This document shows positions 43,326 to 53,608 of a DNA stretch of 64,000 bases, piece after piece. Numbering within the stretch: position 1 is the first letter of the stretch; each line of letters begins with the position of its first letter. The notes below the pieces were generated by a model that had not been told where the DNA came from, did not search any database, and was given only the letters and a program-made list of their open reading frames with translations. This stretch comes from Allorhizobium sonneratiae (GTDB taxonomy: Bacteria > Pseudomonadota > Alphaproteobacteria > Rhizobiales > Rhizobiaceae), in the NCBI RefSeq assembly GCF_023700755.1, contig NZ_JAMKOJ010000009.1:1-64000 (forward strand), given 5' to 3'. The position numbers were made by a program, and so were the translations under genes.

Positions 43326-44015
43326 CTATTTGACGAAATCCGGATATTTTTCCCGGATGAGATCAATAATCGAGAGCGTGCCGGAAAGATGGTGTCTGAG
43401 CGCCTCTGCCGTGCGCAGACTGTCACCATCGCGCAAAGCGCTCACAATCCTGCGATGCTCATCGAGAAGCGAGGCCATCTTGCCGGGCATGGGCAGGTTG
43501 AGACGCCGCAGCCGGTCGAGATGAACGCTCTGGGCGCGGATCACCTTCCATAACAGTGGATTGCCGCTCATCTCGTAAAGGACACGGTGAAATTCGCGAT
43601 CCAGACTGTCGAACTGGCTGAAGGTGCTGGTTTCGGCCACCGCCTCCTGTTGTTTGAGAACCCTTTCCATGGCCTCCGCCGTCTCCAGCGGCGCTTCTTG
43701 GGCAAGCCGCCGGATCGCCTCCAGTTCGACGGACAAACGCAGAAACTGCGCCTGTCGCGCATGATTGGCATCGATGCGCGATACCCGCGTGGCATATTGG
43801 GGAAAAATATCGACGAGACCCTCTTCCTGCAGCCGCAGCAGGGCATCGCGAACCGGTGTCTGGCTGACGCCAAACTCTTCCTGCAGGTTCGCGCGTGACA
43901 ATGCCGTGCCCGGAACCAGCACCACACCCAGAATTCGCTCCTTCAGGATTTCATAGATCTGCACCGCCACCTGCCGCGATCGGTCAAGCGTGAGAAGAGC
44001 GGTTTTTTCAGGCAT
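43326..44015 (-). CDS. GntR family regulator, FCD subfamily
   Basis: 229 residues from ATG at 44015 with GAAAGGA upstream. Winged helix 'LSRANLQEEFGVSQTPVRDA' with 'LLRLQEEGLVDIFPQYATRV', then a helical FCD domain with 'DSLDREFHRVLYEMSGN'. It is divergent from the NitT/TauT-type importer and dehydratase operon and probably controls it, through the palindromes at 44251-44272 or 44283-44300. Confidence 0.9.
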   Translation of the reverse strand: MPEKTALLTLDRSRQVAVQIYEILKERILGVVLVPGTALSRANLQEEFGVSQTPVRDALLRLQEEGLVDIFPQYATRVSRIDANHARQAQFLRLSVELEAIRRLAQEAPLETAEAMERVLKQQEAVAETSTFSQFDSLDREFHRVLYEMSGNPLLWKVIRAQSVHLDRLRRLNLPMPGKMASLLDEHRRIVSALRDGDSLRTAEALRHHLSGTLSIIDLIREKYPDFVK

Positions 44016-44108
44016 GTCGCATTTCCTTTCTACAGTGCAGCAAGGACGCTGTAACACGTCCCCTTCCTTGCTTCATCCCTGCCTTCACACAAGAGCTGCG
44101 GCAGAAGG

Positions 44109-44230
44109 CTCTCACGATTTCTTTTTACGCATTTGCGGAGGGATAAGTGTGAAACGGTTTTCCCTCCGCAAATGCATCAGAACAAAGTCTGTGAGCATTT
44201 GCGTGTTTCCTTCAAACATTGAAATGCTCT
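44109..44230. repeat. Family A-related intergenic repeat, copy 6
   Basis: Contains TTTTTACGCATTTGCGGAGG, GTGTGAAACGGTTTTCCCTC and ends AACATTGAAATGCTCTC. It is a rearranged copy in which the GAAACGGTTTTCC block is inverted relative to copies 1, 3 and 5. Confidence 0.65.
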
Positions 44231-44250
44231 CCTGCGTATTTTAAGGGTTG

Positions 44251-44300
44251 ATGCACTGATGTTTTAGTGCATTAATGCGGCAGCACACGAGGAGGTGTGC
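44251..44300. promoter_or_regulatory. Two adjacent palindromes upstream of the NitT/TauT-type operon
   Basis: ATGCACT-N8-AGTGCAT (44251-44272, 7 bp arms) and GCACAC-N6-GTGTGC (44283-44300). Both lie between the GntR gene and the binding-protein start at 44408, making them candidate operators of the GntR regulator. Confidence 0.5.
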
Positions 44301-44407
44301 ATTGAATCCGGGTCCGGCTCTGTCGGAAAGACCGGGATTCATGTGTCGTCGCTTGTCCTGGGAAACCCGCTTCCCCCTTACCCGGACAAGCTCCAGAGGA
44401 GGAAACA

Positions 44408-45415
44408 ATGATCAATCTCACCCGCGGCCTCGCCGTTTTTGCCGCTGTGCTCGCCTTTGGTCTGCCAGCCATGGCGCAAGAGAAAACCACGATCTCCATC
44501 ACCCGCCAGCCCGGCATTCTCTACCTTGCCAGCCACGTGATGGAGACACAGAAGCTGATTGAAAAGGATGCGGAAAAGCTCGGCGTCAAAGGCCTCACCG
44601 TCGACTGGCGCACCTTCAACGGCGGCGGCGCCCAGACGGATGCGCTGCTGGCCGGCAATGTCGATGTCGTCAACACCGGGACCGGCAATCTTCTGCTTTT
44701 GTGGGACAGGACCCGCGGACGCGTCAAAGGCATCATCACCAGTTCGGCCCAGCCGGTCATCATGGTCTCGAACGACCCACGCATTCATTCCCTGAAGGAC
44801 ATTACCCCGAGCGACAAGATCGCGGTTCCGACCGTCGGCGTCTCCACCCAGGCGATCCTGCTGCAAATGGCGGCGGCGAAAATGTTCGGCGACAGCCAGA
44901 TCCACAAATTCGACGCCAATACCGTGCAGCTCGGCCATCCCGACGCAGTTGCCGCCATCGCCAATCCCCATCATGAAGTGAAGAGCCATTTCTCCGCCCC
45001 GCCCTATCAATATATCGAACTGAAGATGAAGGGGGTTCATCGCGTCACCGATTCCCGCGAAATCATGGGCGGCGGCCTCACCCAGGCGACGTTTTTCACC
45101 ACCACGGATTTCGCCAAAAAGAATCCGCTGCTGATCAAGGCGATCCGCGAGGCAACGGAACAGGCCATCGCCTTCATCAAGAAAGACCCGAAAGGCGCAC
45201 TTGAAGCCTATAAGAAAATCTCCGGCGACAAGACCTCGATCAGTGATCTGATGGAGATCATGAATGAACCCGGCTTTATCGATGACTATCGCACCGTTCC
45301 CGAAGGCACGATGAAATTCGCCGCCCATCTGCACAAGATCGGCACGCTGAAATCCATGCCGTCCGCCTGGACCGATTATTACCTGCCGGATTCGGCCTAT
45401 CTCAACGGCAATTGA
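44408..45415 (+). CDS. NitT/TauT-type ABC substrate-binding protein
   Basis: 335 residues with a signal peptide ending AMA-QEK at about 23. SsuA/ThiY-like features include 'GGGAQTDALLAGNVDVVNTG', 'KIAVPTVGVSTQAILLQMAA' and the C-terminal '.AWTDYYLPDSAYLNGN'. GAGGAGG precedes the ATG. It is the binding component of the importer encoded by the next two genes. Cargo is likely an organic acid, given the dehydratase and aldolase-like genes downstream. Confidence 0.9.
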   Translation: MINLTRGLAVFAAVLAFGLPAMAQEKTTISITRQPGILYLASHVMETQKLIEKDAEKLGVKGLTVDWRTFNGGGAQTDALLAGNVDVVNTGTGNLLLLWDRTRGRVKGIITSSAQPVIMVSNDPRIHSLKDITPSDKIAVPTVGVSTQAILLQMAAAKMFGDSQIHKFDANTVQLGHPDAVAAIANPHHEVKSHFSAPPYQYIELKMKGVHRVTDSREIMGGGLTQATFFTTTDFAKKNPLLIKAIREATEQAIAFIKKDPKGALEAYKKISGDKTSISDLMEIMNEPGFIDDYRTVPEGTMKFAAHLHKIGTLKSMPSAWTDYYLPDSAYLNGN

Positions 45416-45491
45416 TCCCGTGCCGGCGTCGTTACAGGCGCTGGCACTCATCATCGGACAAGACATCATTGGACAAGACAAGGATTTCGCC

Positions 45492-46319
45492 ATGCTGCAA
45501 GCGGCCGATATGTCACAGCAGACCGGCAGACCGGCGCCCGGGCAAACCGCCGAAGGCGCGCTTCTCAATGTCGACAATGTCACATTGCGATACAAGACGC
45601 CGGGTCTTCTCATCACCGCCACGGAAAATGTCAGCTTCAACGTGCGCAAATCGGACCGCTTCGTGCTGCTCGGACCGTCCGGCTGCGGCAAATCCACCCT
45701 GTTGCGGGCGGTTGGCGGCTATATGAAGCCGGTCAGCGGCTCGATCACCATCAACGGCCGTCAGGTGGCAAAGCCCGGACCGGACCGGATGATGGTGTTT
45801 CAGGAGTTCGACCAGCTGATGCCCTGGAAAACCGTGCTGCAAAACGTGATGTTTCCGCTGATCACGGCACGCAAGCTGCCGGAAAAGCAGGCGGAAGAAC
45901 TGGCCAGACTCTATATCGACAAGGTCAAGCTCACCCGCGCGCTCGACAGCTATCCGCACACGCTTTCAGGCGGCATGAAACAGCGTGTGGCGATTGCCCG
46001 CGGCATGGCGATGCAGCCGGATATTCTGCTGATGGACGAGCCTTTTGCCGCGCTCGACGCCCTTACACGGCGCCAGATGCAGGATGAGCTGCTCCAGCTT
46101 TGGGAAGAAACAAAATTCACCGTGATTTTCGTCACCCACTCGATTGCCGAGGCGATCAAGATTTCCAACAGGATCCTGCTTTTGTCGCCGCATCCCGGCC
46201 GGGTCAAGGCCGAGGTGGTGGACGTGGACGCCGTCAGGCATGACAGCGCCGCAGCCGCCGCCCTCGAACAGGACATTCACACACTTCTCTTCTCATCCGA
46301 GCCGGGCCACAGGGAGTGA
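45492..46319 (+). CDS. NitT/TauT-type ABC ATPase
   Basis: 275 residues from ATG at 45492, with AAGGA seven bases upstream; a GTG at 45420 is an alternative that adds 24 residues. Walker A GPSGCGKST, Q-loop 'MVFQEFDQLMPWKTVLQNV', signature LSGGMKQRVAIARGMA, Walker B 'ILLMDEPFAALD' and switch His 'IFVTHSIAEA'. SsuB/TauB-type. Confidence 0.92.
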   Translation: MLQAADMSQQTGRPAPGQTAEGALLNVDNVTLRYKTPGLLITATENVSFNVRKSDRFVLLGPSGCGKSTLLRAVGGYMKPVSGSITINGRQVAKPGPDRMMVFQEFDQLMPWKTVLQNVMFPLITARKLPEKQAEELARLYIDKVKLTRALDSYPHTLSGGMKQRVAIARGMAMQPDILLMDEPFAALDALTRRQMQDELLQLWEETKFTVIFVTHSIAEAIKISNRILLLSPHPGRVKAEVVDVDAVRHDSAAAAALEQDIHTLLFSSEPGHRE

Positions 46320-46324
46320 CCATC

Positions 46325-47194
46325 ATGACATCGCCCAACATCATCATGGCGCCCGAACTGTCACAAAACCAGCGTTTCGACAATCTGGCCGCCGTCGAAC
46401 AGAAGCTTTCGCCTGTCGAAATGATCTGGGACATCGGCGCAGTGCGCAAAGCCCTGATCATTCTCGTTCTGGCCGTGTTATGGCAGGTCTATGCCAGCCA
46501 TCTCGACAATCCGCTGCTGTTTCCAACGCTGTCGGATACGCTGAAAACCCTTGTCGATCGCTTTGCCGATGGCACGCTGCCTGCCCGCATCTGGACGACG
46601 CTGAAAATCCTGCTGATGGGCTATAGTGCGGGAACCGTTCTGGCAGCGTTGCTCACGGTGCTGGCGATCAACACCCGCATCGGCACGGATTTTCTCGAAA
46701 CCATGACGGCGATGTTCAATCCGCTGCCGGCCATTTCGCTTCTGCCGCTGGCGCTGATCTGGTTCGGGCTCGGCGCCTCCAGCCTGGTCTTCGTGCTCAT
46801 TCATTCGGTGCTCTGGGCGGTGGCGCTCAACACCCATTCCGGTTTTCTCGGCGTGTCGCGCACCCTGCGCATGGTCGGCGCCAATTACGGCCTCTCCGGC
46901 TTTTCCTATGTCACGCGCATTCTGATCCCGGCGGCCTTTCCCTCGATCCTGACGGGCCTGAAGATCGGCTGGGCTTTTGCCTGGCGCACGCTGATTGCCG
47001 CCGAACTGGTGTTCGGTGTGTCCTCCGGTCAGGGCGGGCTTGGCTGGTTCATCTTTGAAAACCGCAACCTTCTCGATATTCCCGCCGTTTTTGCCGGTTT
47101 GCTGACGGTGATCGTCATCGGCCTCATCGTTGAAAATCTCGTGTTTCAGACAATCGAACGCCACACGATCCTGAAATGGGGAATGAAGGAATAG
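46325..47194 (+). CDS. NitT/TauT-type ABC permease
   Basis: 289 residues. ATG at 46325 lies 8 bp after GGGAG; a GTG at 46316 that overlaps the ATPase stop is too close to that site. Six helices with the SsuC/TauC-type EAA loop 'LRMVGANYGLSGFSYVTRIL' and 'FAWRTLIAAELVFG'. It completes the three-part importer. Confidence 0.92.
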   Translation: MTSPNIIMAPELSQNQRFDNLAAVEQKLSPVEMIWDIGAVRKALIILVLAVLWQVYASHLDNPLLFPTLSDTLKTLVDRFADGTLPARIWTTLKILLMGYSAGTVLAALLTVLAINTRIGTDFLETMTAMFNPLPAISLLPLALIWFGLGASSLVFVLIHSVLWAVALNTHSGFLGVSRTLRMVGANYGLSGFSYVTRILIPAAFPSILTGLKIGWAFAWRTLIAAELVFGVSSGQGGLGWFIFENRNLLDIPAVFAGLLTVIVIGLIVENLVFQTIERHTILKWGMKE

Positions 47195-47228
47195 CCGGAT
47201 TCTACAGGCTCCAATCTGGAATAGAAGA

Positions 47229-48959
<1,731 letters not shown>

Positions 48960-48973
48960 ATCAGAGGCCTAAA

Positions 48974-49711
48974 ATGACCGATTACGTTCTCTCAGACGCA
49001 ACCCGCGCCAAATACAAGACAATTTCCACCGCCTCCATCGCCACGGCGCTTTTCAAGCGCGGGCTGCGCAACCAGTTCGTCCAGGGCGTCGTACCTGTCA
49101 GCCCAAAGAAGGAGACCATGGTGGGGCAGGCCTTCACCCTGCGCTATATCGTTGCCCGTGAAGACAGAAATCCCATCACCGTGTTTCGCAATCCCGATCA
49201 TAAGCAGCGGGTTGCCATCGAGACCTGCCCGGCAGGCCATGTTCTGGTCATGGATGCACGCAAGGAGACGCGCGCGGCCACCGCAGGCTCCATCCTGATC
49301 ACCCGGCTGGCGCTGCGCGGAGCGGCAGGTGTCGTTTCAGATGGCGGTTTTCGCGATGCCGAAGGCATCGGCGCGCTCGACATGCCCGCCTATTATGCCC
49401 GGCCCTCCGCACCGACCAATCTGACCCTGCATGAAGCCATTGATATCAACGTGCCGATCTCCTGCGGCGATGTCGCCGTTTTTCCCGGCGATGTCATGGT
49501 CGGCGACCGGGACGGTGTCATGGTCATTCCCGCCCATCTCGCCGAAGAGATTGCCGAGGAATGCAGCGGCATGGAAAGCTATGAGGCTTTCGTGCTGGAA
49601 CAGGTGAAGGCAGGCGCGGCGATCATCGGCCTCTATCCCGCCACCAGGGATGACTATCTCGAAAAATACAAGGCCTGGCGTGAGGCAAATCCGGACCAGC
49701 CTACTGCATAA
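48974..49711 (+). CDS. RraA/HMG-aldolase-like protein
   Basis: 245 residues of the RraA-like fold: 'VGQAFTLRYIV', 'GHVLVMDARKETRAATAGSI', 'GVVSDGGFRDAEGI' with the Arg-Asp pair that binds metal and pyruvate in the aldolases, and 'VFPGDVMVGDRDGVMVIPAH'. Members include 4-hydroxy-4-methyl-2-oxoglutarate aldolases and the RNase E regulator RraA. Beside a sugar-acid dehydratase, an aldolase or decarboxylase role is more likely than RNA regulation. Confidence 0.85.
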   Translation: MTDYVLSDATRAKYKTISTASIATALFKRGLRNQFVQGVVPVSPKKETMVGQAFTLRYIVAREDRNPITVFRNPDHKQRVAIETCPAGHVLVMDARKETRAATAGSILITRLALRGAAGVVSDGGFRDAEGIGALDMPAYYARPSAPTNLTLHEAIDINVPISCGDVAVFPGDVMVGDRDGVMVIPAHLAEEIAEECSGMESYEAFVLEQVKAGAAIIGLYPATRDDYLEKYKAWREANPDQPTA

Positions 49712-49725
49712 TGCCGTAGATCCTT

Positions 49726-49759
49726 CAGCATCGTGCGTTTGATAAAGCGCACGATACTG
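49726..49759 (+). terminator. Hairpin with TTTGATAAAG loop after the aldolase gene
   Basis: CAGCATCGTGCG (49726-49737), loop TTTGATAAAG, CGCACGATACTG (49748-49759): 11 of 12 pairs. It lies 15 bp after the RraA-like stop. No T-run follows, so it is more likely an mRNA 3'-end stabiliser or repeat unit than a classical terminator. Confidence 0.45.
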
Positions 49760-49822
49760 AACTGTAAAACAAGACGGTCAGTGCATGACGTCAGGCCGAA
49801 TGGCTGTGGAAGCCTTTCAAAA

Positions 49823-50308
49823 TCAATGAGTCCGGTCCCTGGCGATGACCGGAAAGATGAAAACGCCTTTGATCGTGCAGGGGGCCACCGCTTTCTCCGT
49901 GGTGGATGACAGCATGGCCATGGATCGACCGATACAGAAGACAGGCTGTTTCTGTGCCGTTTCGTGCAAAATCGTGGTGGCAAAACAAAAAGATGTTGTC
50001 TGTGTTGCAGCCTTTTCAAACAGATCGAGAATAGCGCTGCGGTCGCGCGGATCATAGGAGCGCACCATGGTGAGCAGCCCGCATTCGCGGGTTTTAAACC
50101 CGTGCAGATCCGCCGTATTGGCCCCCAGATGCAATACGCCATTGCCCAGATCGCTGGTCCATTCTTCCGTCAGGGCATAGCTGGAAAGCTCAAAGGCTTT
50201 GAAACTTATTTCATCCGTTTGCTGCTCGCTGGACAAGGCCAGCTTCACATTGTGTAGCACATTCACCCCCACCCCTAATGTAGCTGGCAACCAACCGTTT
50301 CGCCCCAA
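49823..50308 (-). CDS. Small PAS-like domain protein
   Basis: Up to 161 residues. The start is uncertain: TTG at 50308, or a GTG near 50260 that follows a G-rich site. From about residue 45 the pattern fits a single PAS fold: 'EEWTSDLGNGVLHLGANTAD', 'TMVRSYDPRDRSAILDLFEKA', an 'FATTILHETAQKQPVFCIGR' strand pair and a C-terminal 'KGVFIFPV'. No output domain is attached, so if real it could be a stand-alone sensor or a remnant. The neighbours give no clue. Confidence 0.5.
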   Translation of the reverse strand: MGRNGWLPATLGVGVNVLHNVKLALSSEQQTDEISFKAFELSSYALTEEWTSDLGNGVLHLGANTADLHGFKTRECGLLTMVRSYDPRDRSAILDLFEKAATQTTSFCFATTILHETAQKQPVFCIGRSMAMLSSTTEKAVAPCTIKGVFIFPVIARDRTH

Positions 50309-50930
50309 ACAGCGTGTTACCTCTGTTCCTGCATCCGCCGAAACAGCAGAGATTAGCCGGTATAACCGGCCTCGCCCCCCAGCCTGTTAATATGAAAGGC
50401 CGCAGGGATATGCTCATTCCCCGCCTCGCCTGCTCTTTTATAAAGTCGTCTTAAATCCGCTCGTCACCTGACCCGTCATCCCTCTGTAAAGGCCATGCAA
50501 CAAAATGAATTCGATTCACATACTAAAAACTCTCTATAAACAAAAGCAGAAACTTGAGATCAAAACACCGGAAAAGCAGGCCACGCAGAAAAGATCGACA
50601 CAATCTGTCGATTTTCCGGTTTTCCAGAAAAATGCCTCAAATCGGAAACGGTTTAACCTTTGCTGCGAAAGAGAGTAGAAACCGGTTTTGCCGATCAAGA
50701 CAAACATGCATACAGAAATCCAGAGTCCGTCCGGTTCACACTGAACCTGGGTGATTTTGAAAATTATGAAAGCTAATCAAACGGATAAAAGAGTGGCATG
50801 ACACCTGAGCCGTTCAGGCGCGTCATTGTCCGCGCAAAGGCAATGCATCCGGCGGCCACAGGAAGAATGATAGAGTGAGCTTCGCAAATGATGACAGAGG
50901 CGGATTGCTTCGGCCATCTTGTCAATTATT
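50309..50930. other. Gene-poor region
   Basis: About 620 bp, AT-richer between 50460 and 50780. Only short, uncharacteristic ORFs occur and I see no gene. It should hold the promoter of the PAS-like gene on its left. Confidence 0.5.
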
Positions 50931-51020
50931 GAGAACATTTCAATGTTTCACTGAAACACTCAAACTCTTTGTCTTTACGCATTTCCCGGCGGAAAATGCG
51001 CCGGAACAATGCGTGAGAGC
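50931..51020. repeat. Family A intergenic repeat, copy 7, degenerate
   Basis: GAGAACATTTCAATGTTTCA ... CTCTTTGTCTTTACGCATTTC ... GGAACAATGCGTGAGAGC. It is shortened relative to the other copies and lacks the GTTTCACACTTTTC block. Confidence 0.6.
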
Positions 51021-51077
51021 GCACCAAGCCAAACTGGCACAATAATTTTGCGATAACGACATGGCTCAACAGGCTTT

Positions 51078-52181
51078 TCACCGCAGGCTCGCAGCAAGCG
51101 CAATCCATTTTTCCGCCCGCGCATCCCAGTTGCTTTGCGACCGCATGAACGCGATTTGCCGGTTTCGCCTTTCGCTGGCAGCTTCGGGATTGTTTCGGGT
51201 GTCGATCAGCCTCTGGCTGACCAGATCGACATAGGCGCGCACCAGTTCGGGAATGGAGCGCGACAACGGAATGGAAATGCCAAAACCATTCAGCGTTTCC
51301 GGCAAAGCGCCGTGGCTGGTGGTGATCACATCCGCGCCGCTCACCATGGCCTCCATCACGCTGATGCAGGAGGTTTCGGCAAAAGTGCTGGGATAGGCCA
51401 GCGCCGCGACACCGGCAAGCTGCCGGGCCAGTTCCGCCTGAGGCACCGGCCCGCTATAGCTCACACCGGGTAGCGCTTTGGCCAGCGCATAAAGATAGTG
51501 ATACTGATCCTGCTCCGGCTTGAGATCGGGCGTATAAAGTTTCAGCCCGGAAAACACCTTCAACTGGACATCCGGCACCCGCTCCCGGATCGCCGGAAAG
51601 GCCTGCAGCAGAATATCGAGCCCGCGAAAGGGCGTGCTGCTGTAGATCAGCGTCGGCGCCTGCCCCGTCTCGAACCAGGCCGGCTGTACAGGCACGGACA
51701 GAAAAGCGGGCGAGACGGCATTTTCGATCACATGGATGCGCTCCCGCTCCAGCCCGTAAGCACGAACGTAATTTTCCAGCTGCCAATGGCTGACCATGAC
51801 ATAGGCGCTCCAGGCGGCCCGCTCATCGGGCTGGCTCAGACGATGCACCACGGCCTGATCGGCATCATATTCGCACCAGAGCACCATTGGCACATGCGCC
51901 GGAACAACGCGGCGAAACCGCTCCCCAACCGCCACCGACAGCACCACGACCATATTGAAAGCGGCAAATTTATCCGCGTTCATACTGTCATTGGCAAGGA
52001 TGGCCACACCATCGACAACCCGATCCTCAGGTGCGCTGTTCATGAAGGCCACCTCGACCCCGCGACGCGCCAGAGCCCCGGCCAGATAGGCCCCGGCAGA
52101 CTGGGTGCCGCCCATGGGCTGTTTCAACGGCGTTTGCGGGTCGTAATTCTTGCCCACCGTATCAATAAACAGAATGCGCAT
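51078..52181 (-). CDS. GT4-type glycosyltransferase
   Basis: 367 residues. GT-B fold: N-terminal 'GGTQSAGAYLAGALARRGVE' Gly-rich loop, central 'IHVIENAV', 'LIYSSTPFRGLDILLQAFPA' and the donor-binding C-terminal motif 'FAETSCISVMEAMVSGADVI' with the E-x7-E-type pair. It should transfer a sugar from a nucleotide donor. Downstream of an unknown protein and a toxin-antitoxin pair, its acceptor is not inferable. Confidence 0.87.
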   Translation of the reverse strand: MRILFIDTVGKNYDPQTPLKQPMGGTQSAGAYLAGALARRGVEVAFMNSAPEDRVVDGVAILANDSMNADKFAAFNMVVVLSVAVGERFRRVVPAHVPMVLWCEYDADQAVVHRLSQPDERAAWSAYVMVSHWQLENYVRAYGLERERIHVIENAVSPAFLSVPVQPAWFETGQAPTLIYSSTPFRGLDILLQAFPAIRERVPDVQLKVFSGLKLYTPDLKPEQDQYHYLYALAKALPGVSYSGPVPQAELARQLAGVAALAYPSTFAETSCISVMEAMVSGADVITTSHGALPETLNGFGISIPLSRSIPELVRAYVDLVSQRLIDTRNNPEAASERRNRQIAFMRSQSNWDARAEKWIALAASLR

Positions 52182-52222
52182 TCAATCAGGCCTCGCCGCA
52201 AAGGGAATCACTGAAGAGTGAT

Positions 52223-53005
52223 TTACGGCAGCCAGCCTTGCCCCGGCCCTGCCATGGCCTGCACATGATGCATGATGCGATAATCCCGGCTTTCCTCACC
52301 CAATGGCGCCACCGGCCAGTTCCACACGCCAAAGGCATCCGGCAACGCCACGCCCGCCATCAGATCGACGGTCTCATGGCTGTATTCGTTCCGGTCGATC
52401 ACCTCATAGCGCGTATCCGTCACCAGACAGACCTTGGCCGCCACCTGCGCAAGCCCCGATACATGCGCCCGGATCAGGCGGGAAACGGCATCTGGCGGCA
52501 CGGCCCCCGCCCCATCCGCAGCCATGCGCCGCTCCACCCCGCGGCCAATCTGCGACAGAAGATTGACTGACACGACAAGATCGAGAAACGGCACCCGACG
52601 CAAAAATTCCAGCGGCTCCGGGGTTTCCCCTGTCTTGAGCGCCGTATAGCCGGACAGATCGCGCTCGATCAGCTTGACAGTCTTCAGCCCCTTGGCCGCA
52701 AGCCAGCTGCGCACTGAGGCGACATGCACCAGATCGATCAGCACCACCGTATCGAAAGCCCGCGCGAGTTCGAGGATCGGCACATCGCGCAACAGGCCCG
52801 AGCCCAGCACCACCGCCGTGCGCCGGGTTGGACAGGTGGATGCGACGGAGAGGATGGCCCGTTTCGTGTTTGCCTCATGCTCGGCCCAATCGGCGGCGCA
52901 ACGGCGCCCCCGCGACCAGAGATTGATCGAATAGCGGATAAAGGGACGGTGGTCTTTCGCCGTCACCCGCCAGGTGGCGGCATAATTCAAAGCTTCGAGG
53001 ATCAT
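52223..53005 (-). CDS. Conserved hypothetical protein with Rossmann-like core
   Basis: 260 residues; I do not recognise the family. A nucleotide-binding-like strand-loop ('AVVLGSGLLRDVPILELARA', then 'VVLIDLVHVASVRSW') suggests a methyltransferase- or dehydrogenase-like Rossmann fold. 'DLVVSVNLLSQIGRG' resembles motif IV of methyltransferases. The ATG follows the RelE-type stop directly (TAAATG), implying coupled translation. It could act with the glycosyltransferase 41 bp downstream. Confidence 0.7.
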   Translation of the reverse strand: MILEALNYAATWRVTAKDHRPFIRYSINLWSRGRRCAADWAEHEANTKRAILSVASTCPTRRTAVVLGSGLLRDVPILELARAFDTVVLIDLVHVASVRSWLAAKGLKTVKLIERDLSGYTALKTGETPEPLEFLRRVPFLDLVVSVNLLSQIGRGVERRMAADGAGAVPPDAVSRLIRAHVSGLAQVAAKVCLVTDTRYEVIDRNEYSHETVDLMAGVALPDAFGVWNWPVAPLGEESRDYRIMHHVQAMAGPGQGWLP

Positions 53006-53275
53006 TTATTCATAAACACTACTGCGATGACCGATATCGACAACCAGAACCACGAGCTTGTGATCCTGTATGTCACAAATGATCCGGTAGTCGCCGACAC
53101 GGTAACGCCAGTAATGACCGAAGCTCGCGCCTTTCAGAGCCTTGCCAAGCCGTCTTGGATCTTCGGCAACCAGCAGTCGGTTCTCCAGAAAATCACGCAA
53201 TCTTTGTCTTGTTTGGGGATCGAGTTTGCGAACTGTTTTCTGAACGGATTGCAAATACTCAATCGTCCAGGCCAC
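53006..53275 (-). CDS. RelE/ParE-family toxin
   Basis: 89 residues. The compact fold is recognisable from '[21 protein letters not shown]', 'PRRLGKALKGASFGHYWRYR', 'VGDYRIICDIQD' and 'VVLVVDIGHRSSVY', matching RelE mRNA interferases with the basic Arg patch and C-terminal Tyr. It overlaps the antitoxin gene by 17 bp, the usual antitoxin-first order. The ribosome-dependent mRNase role is known for the family and not shown here. Confidence 0.9.
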   Translation of the reverse strand: MAWTIEYLQSVQKTVRKLDPQTRQRLRDFLENRLLVAEDPRRLGKALKGASFGHYWRYRVGDYRIICDIQDHKLVVLVVDIGHRSSVYE

Positions 53276-53483
53276 GCCAGAATTCCTCTGCGGTGAGCAC
53301 CTTGTCCTCGCCCTTATTCAACCGCCCCAATGCAGCCTCGGCAGCCGCAAGATCGGTCATATCGTCCAGATGCTGTTCGATCAGGTCCAGAAGATAGGCA
53401 TCGAACCGCATTCCTGCCGCATCAGCACGGTTGCGCAGCAGAAGGTGCAATTTTTCCGGAAGATTGAGCGTGACTTTATTCAT
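53259..53483 (-). CDS. RelB/ribbon-helix-helix-type antitoxin
   Basis: 74 residues. The N-terminal '[20 protein letters not shown]' has the beta strand and helix of a ribbon-helix-helix DNA-binding domain. The acidic C terminus '[12 protein letters not shown]' is the probable toxin-binding tail. It is the first gene of the four-gene minus-strand set. Confidence 0.85.
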   Translation of the reverse strand: MNKVTLNLPEKLHLLLRNRADAAGMRFDAYLLDLIEQHLDDMTDLAAAEAALGRLNKGEDKVLTAEEFWRGLDD

Positions 53484-53608
53484 GTTTCAGACCCTTTGGA
53501 TGCAGCATAGCATCAAGCGACACCGCAGACCAGCCTTCGGCCTTGCCGCAGAAGGCGCGATCCACTAAGAGAACCCGTGATTATTTTCAAGCAAATCCGG
53601 TGCCGATC

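Noticed and set aside
44378..45697. 439-residue open frame on the minus strand
   Set aside because: Antisense to the NitT/TauT binding-protein gene; no family signature.
49654..50142. 162-residue frame overlapping the PAS-like gene in another phase
   Set aside because: Composition is Cys/Arg-rich and irregular; the frame at 49823-50308 has a recognisable fold pattern.
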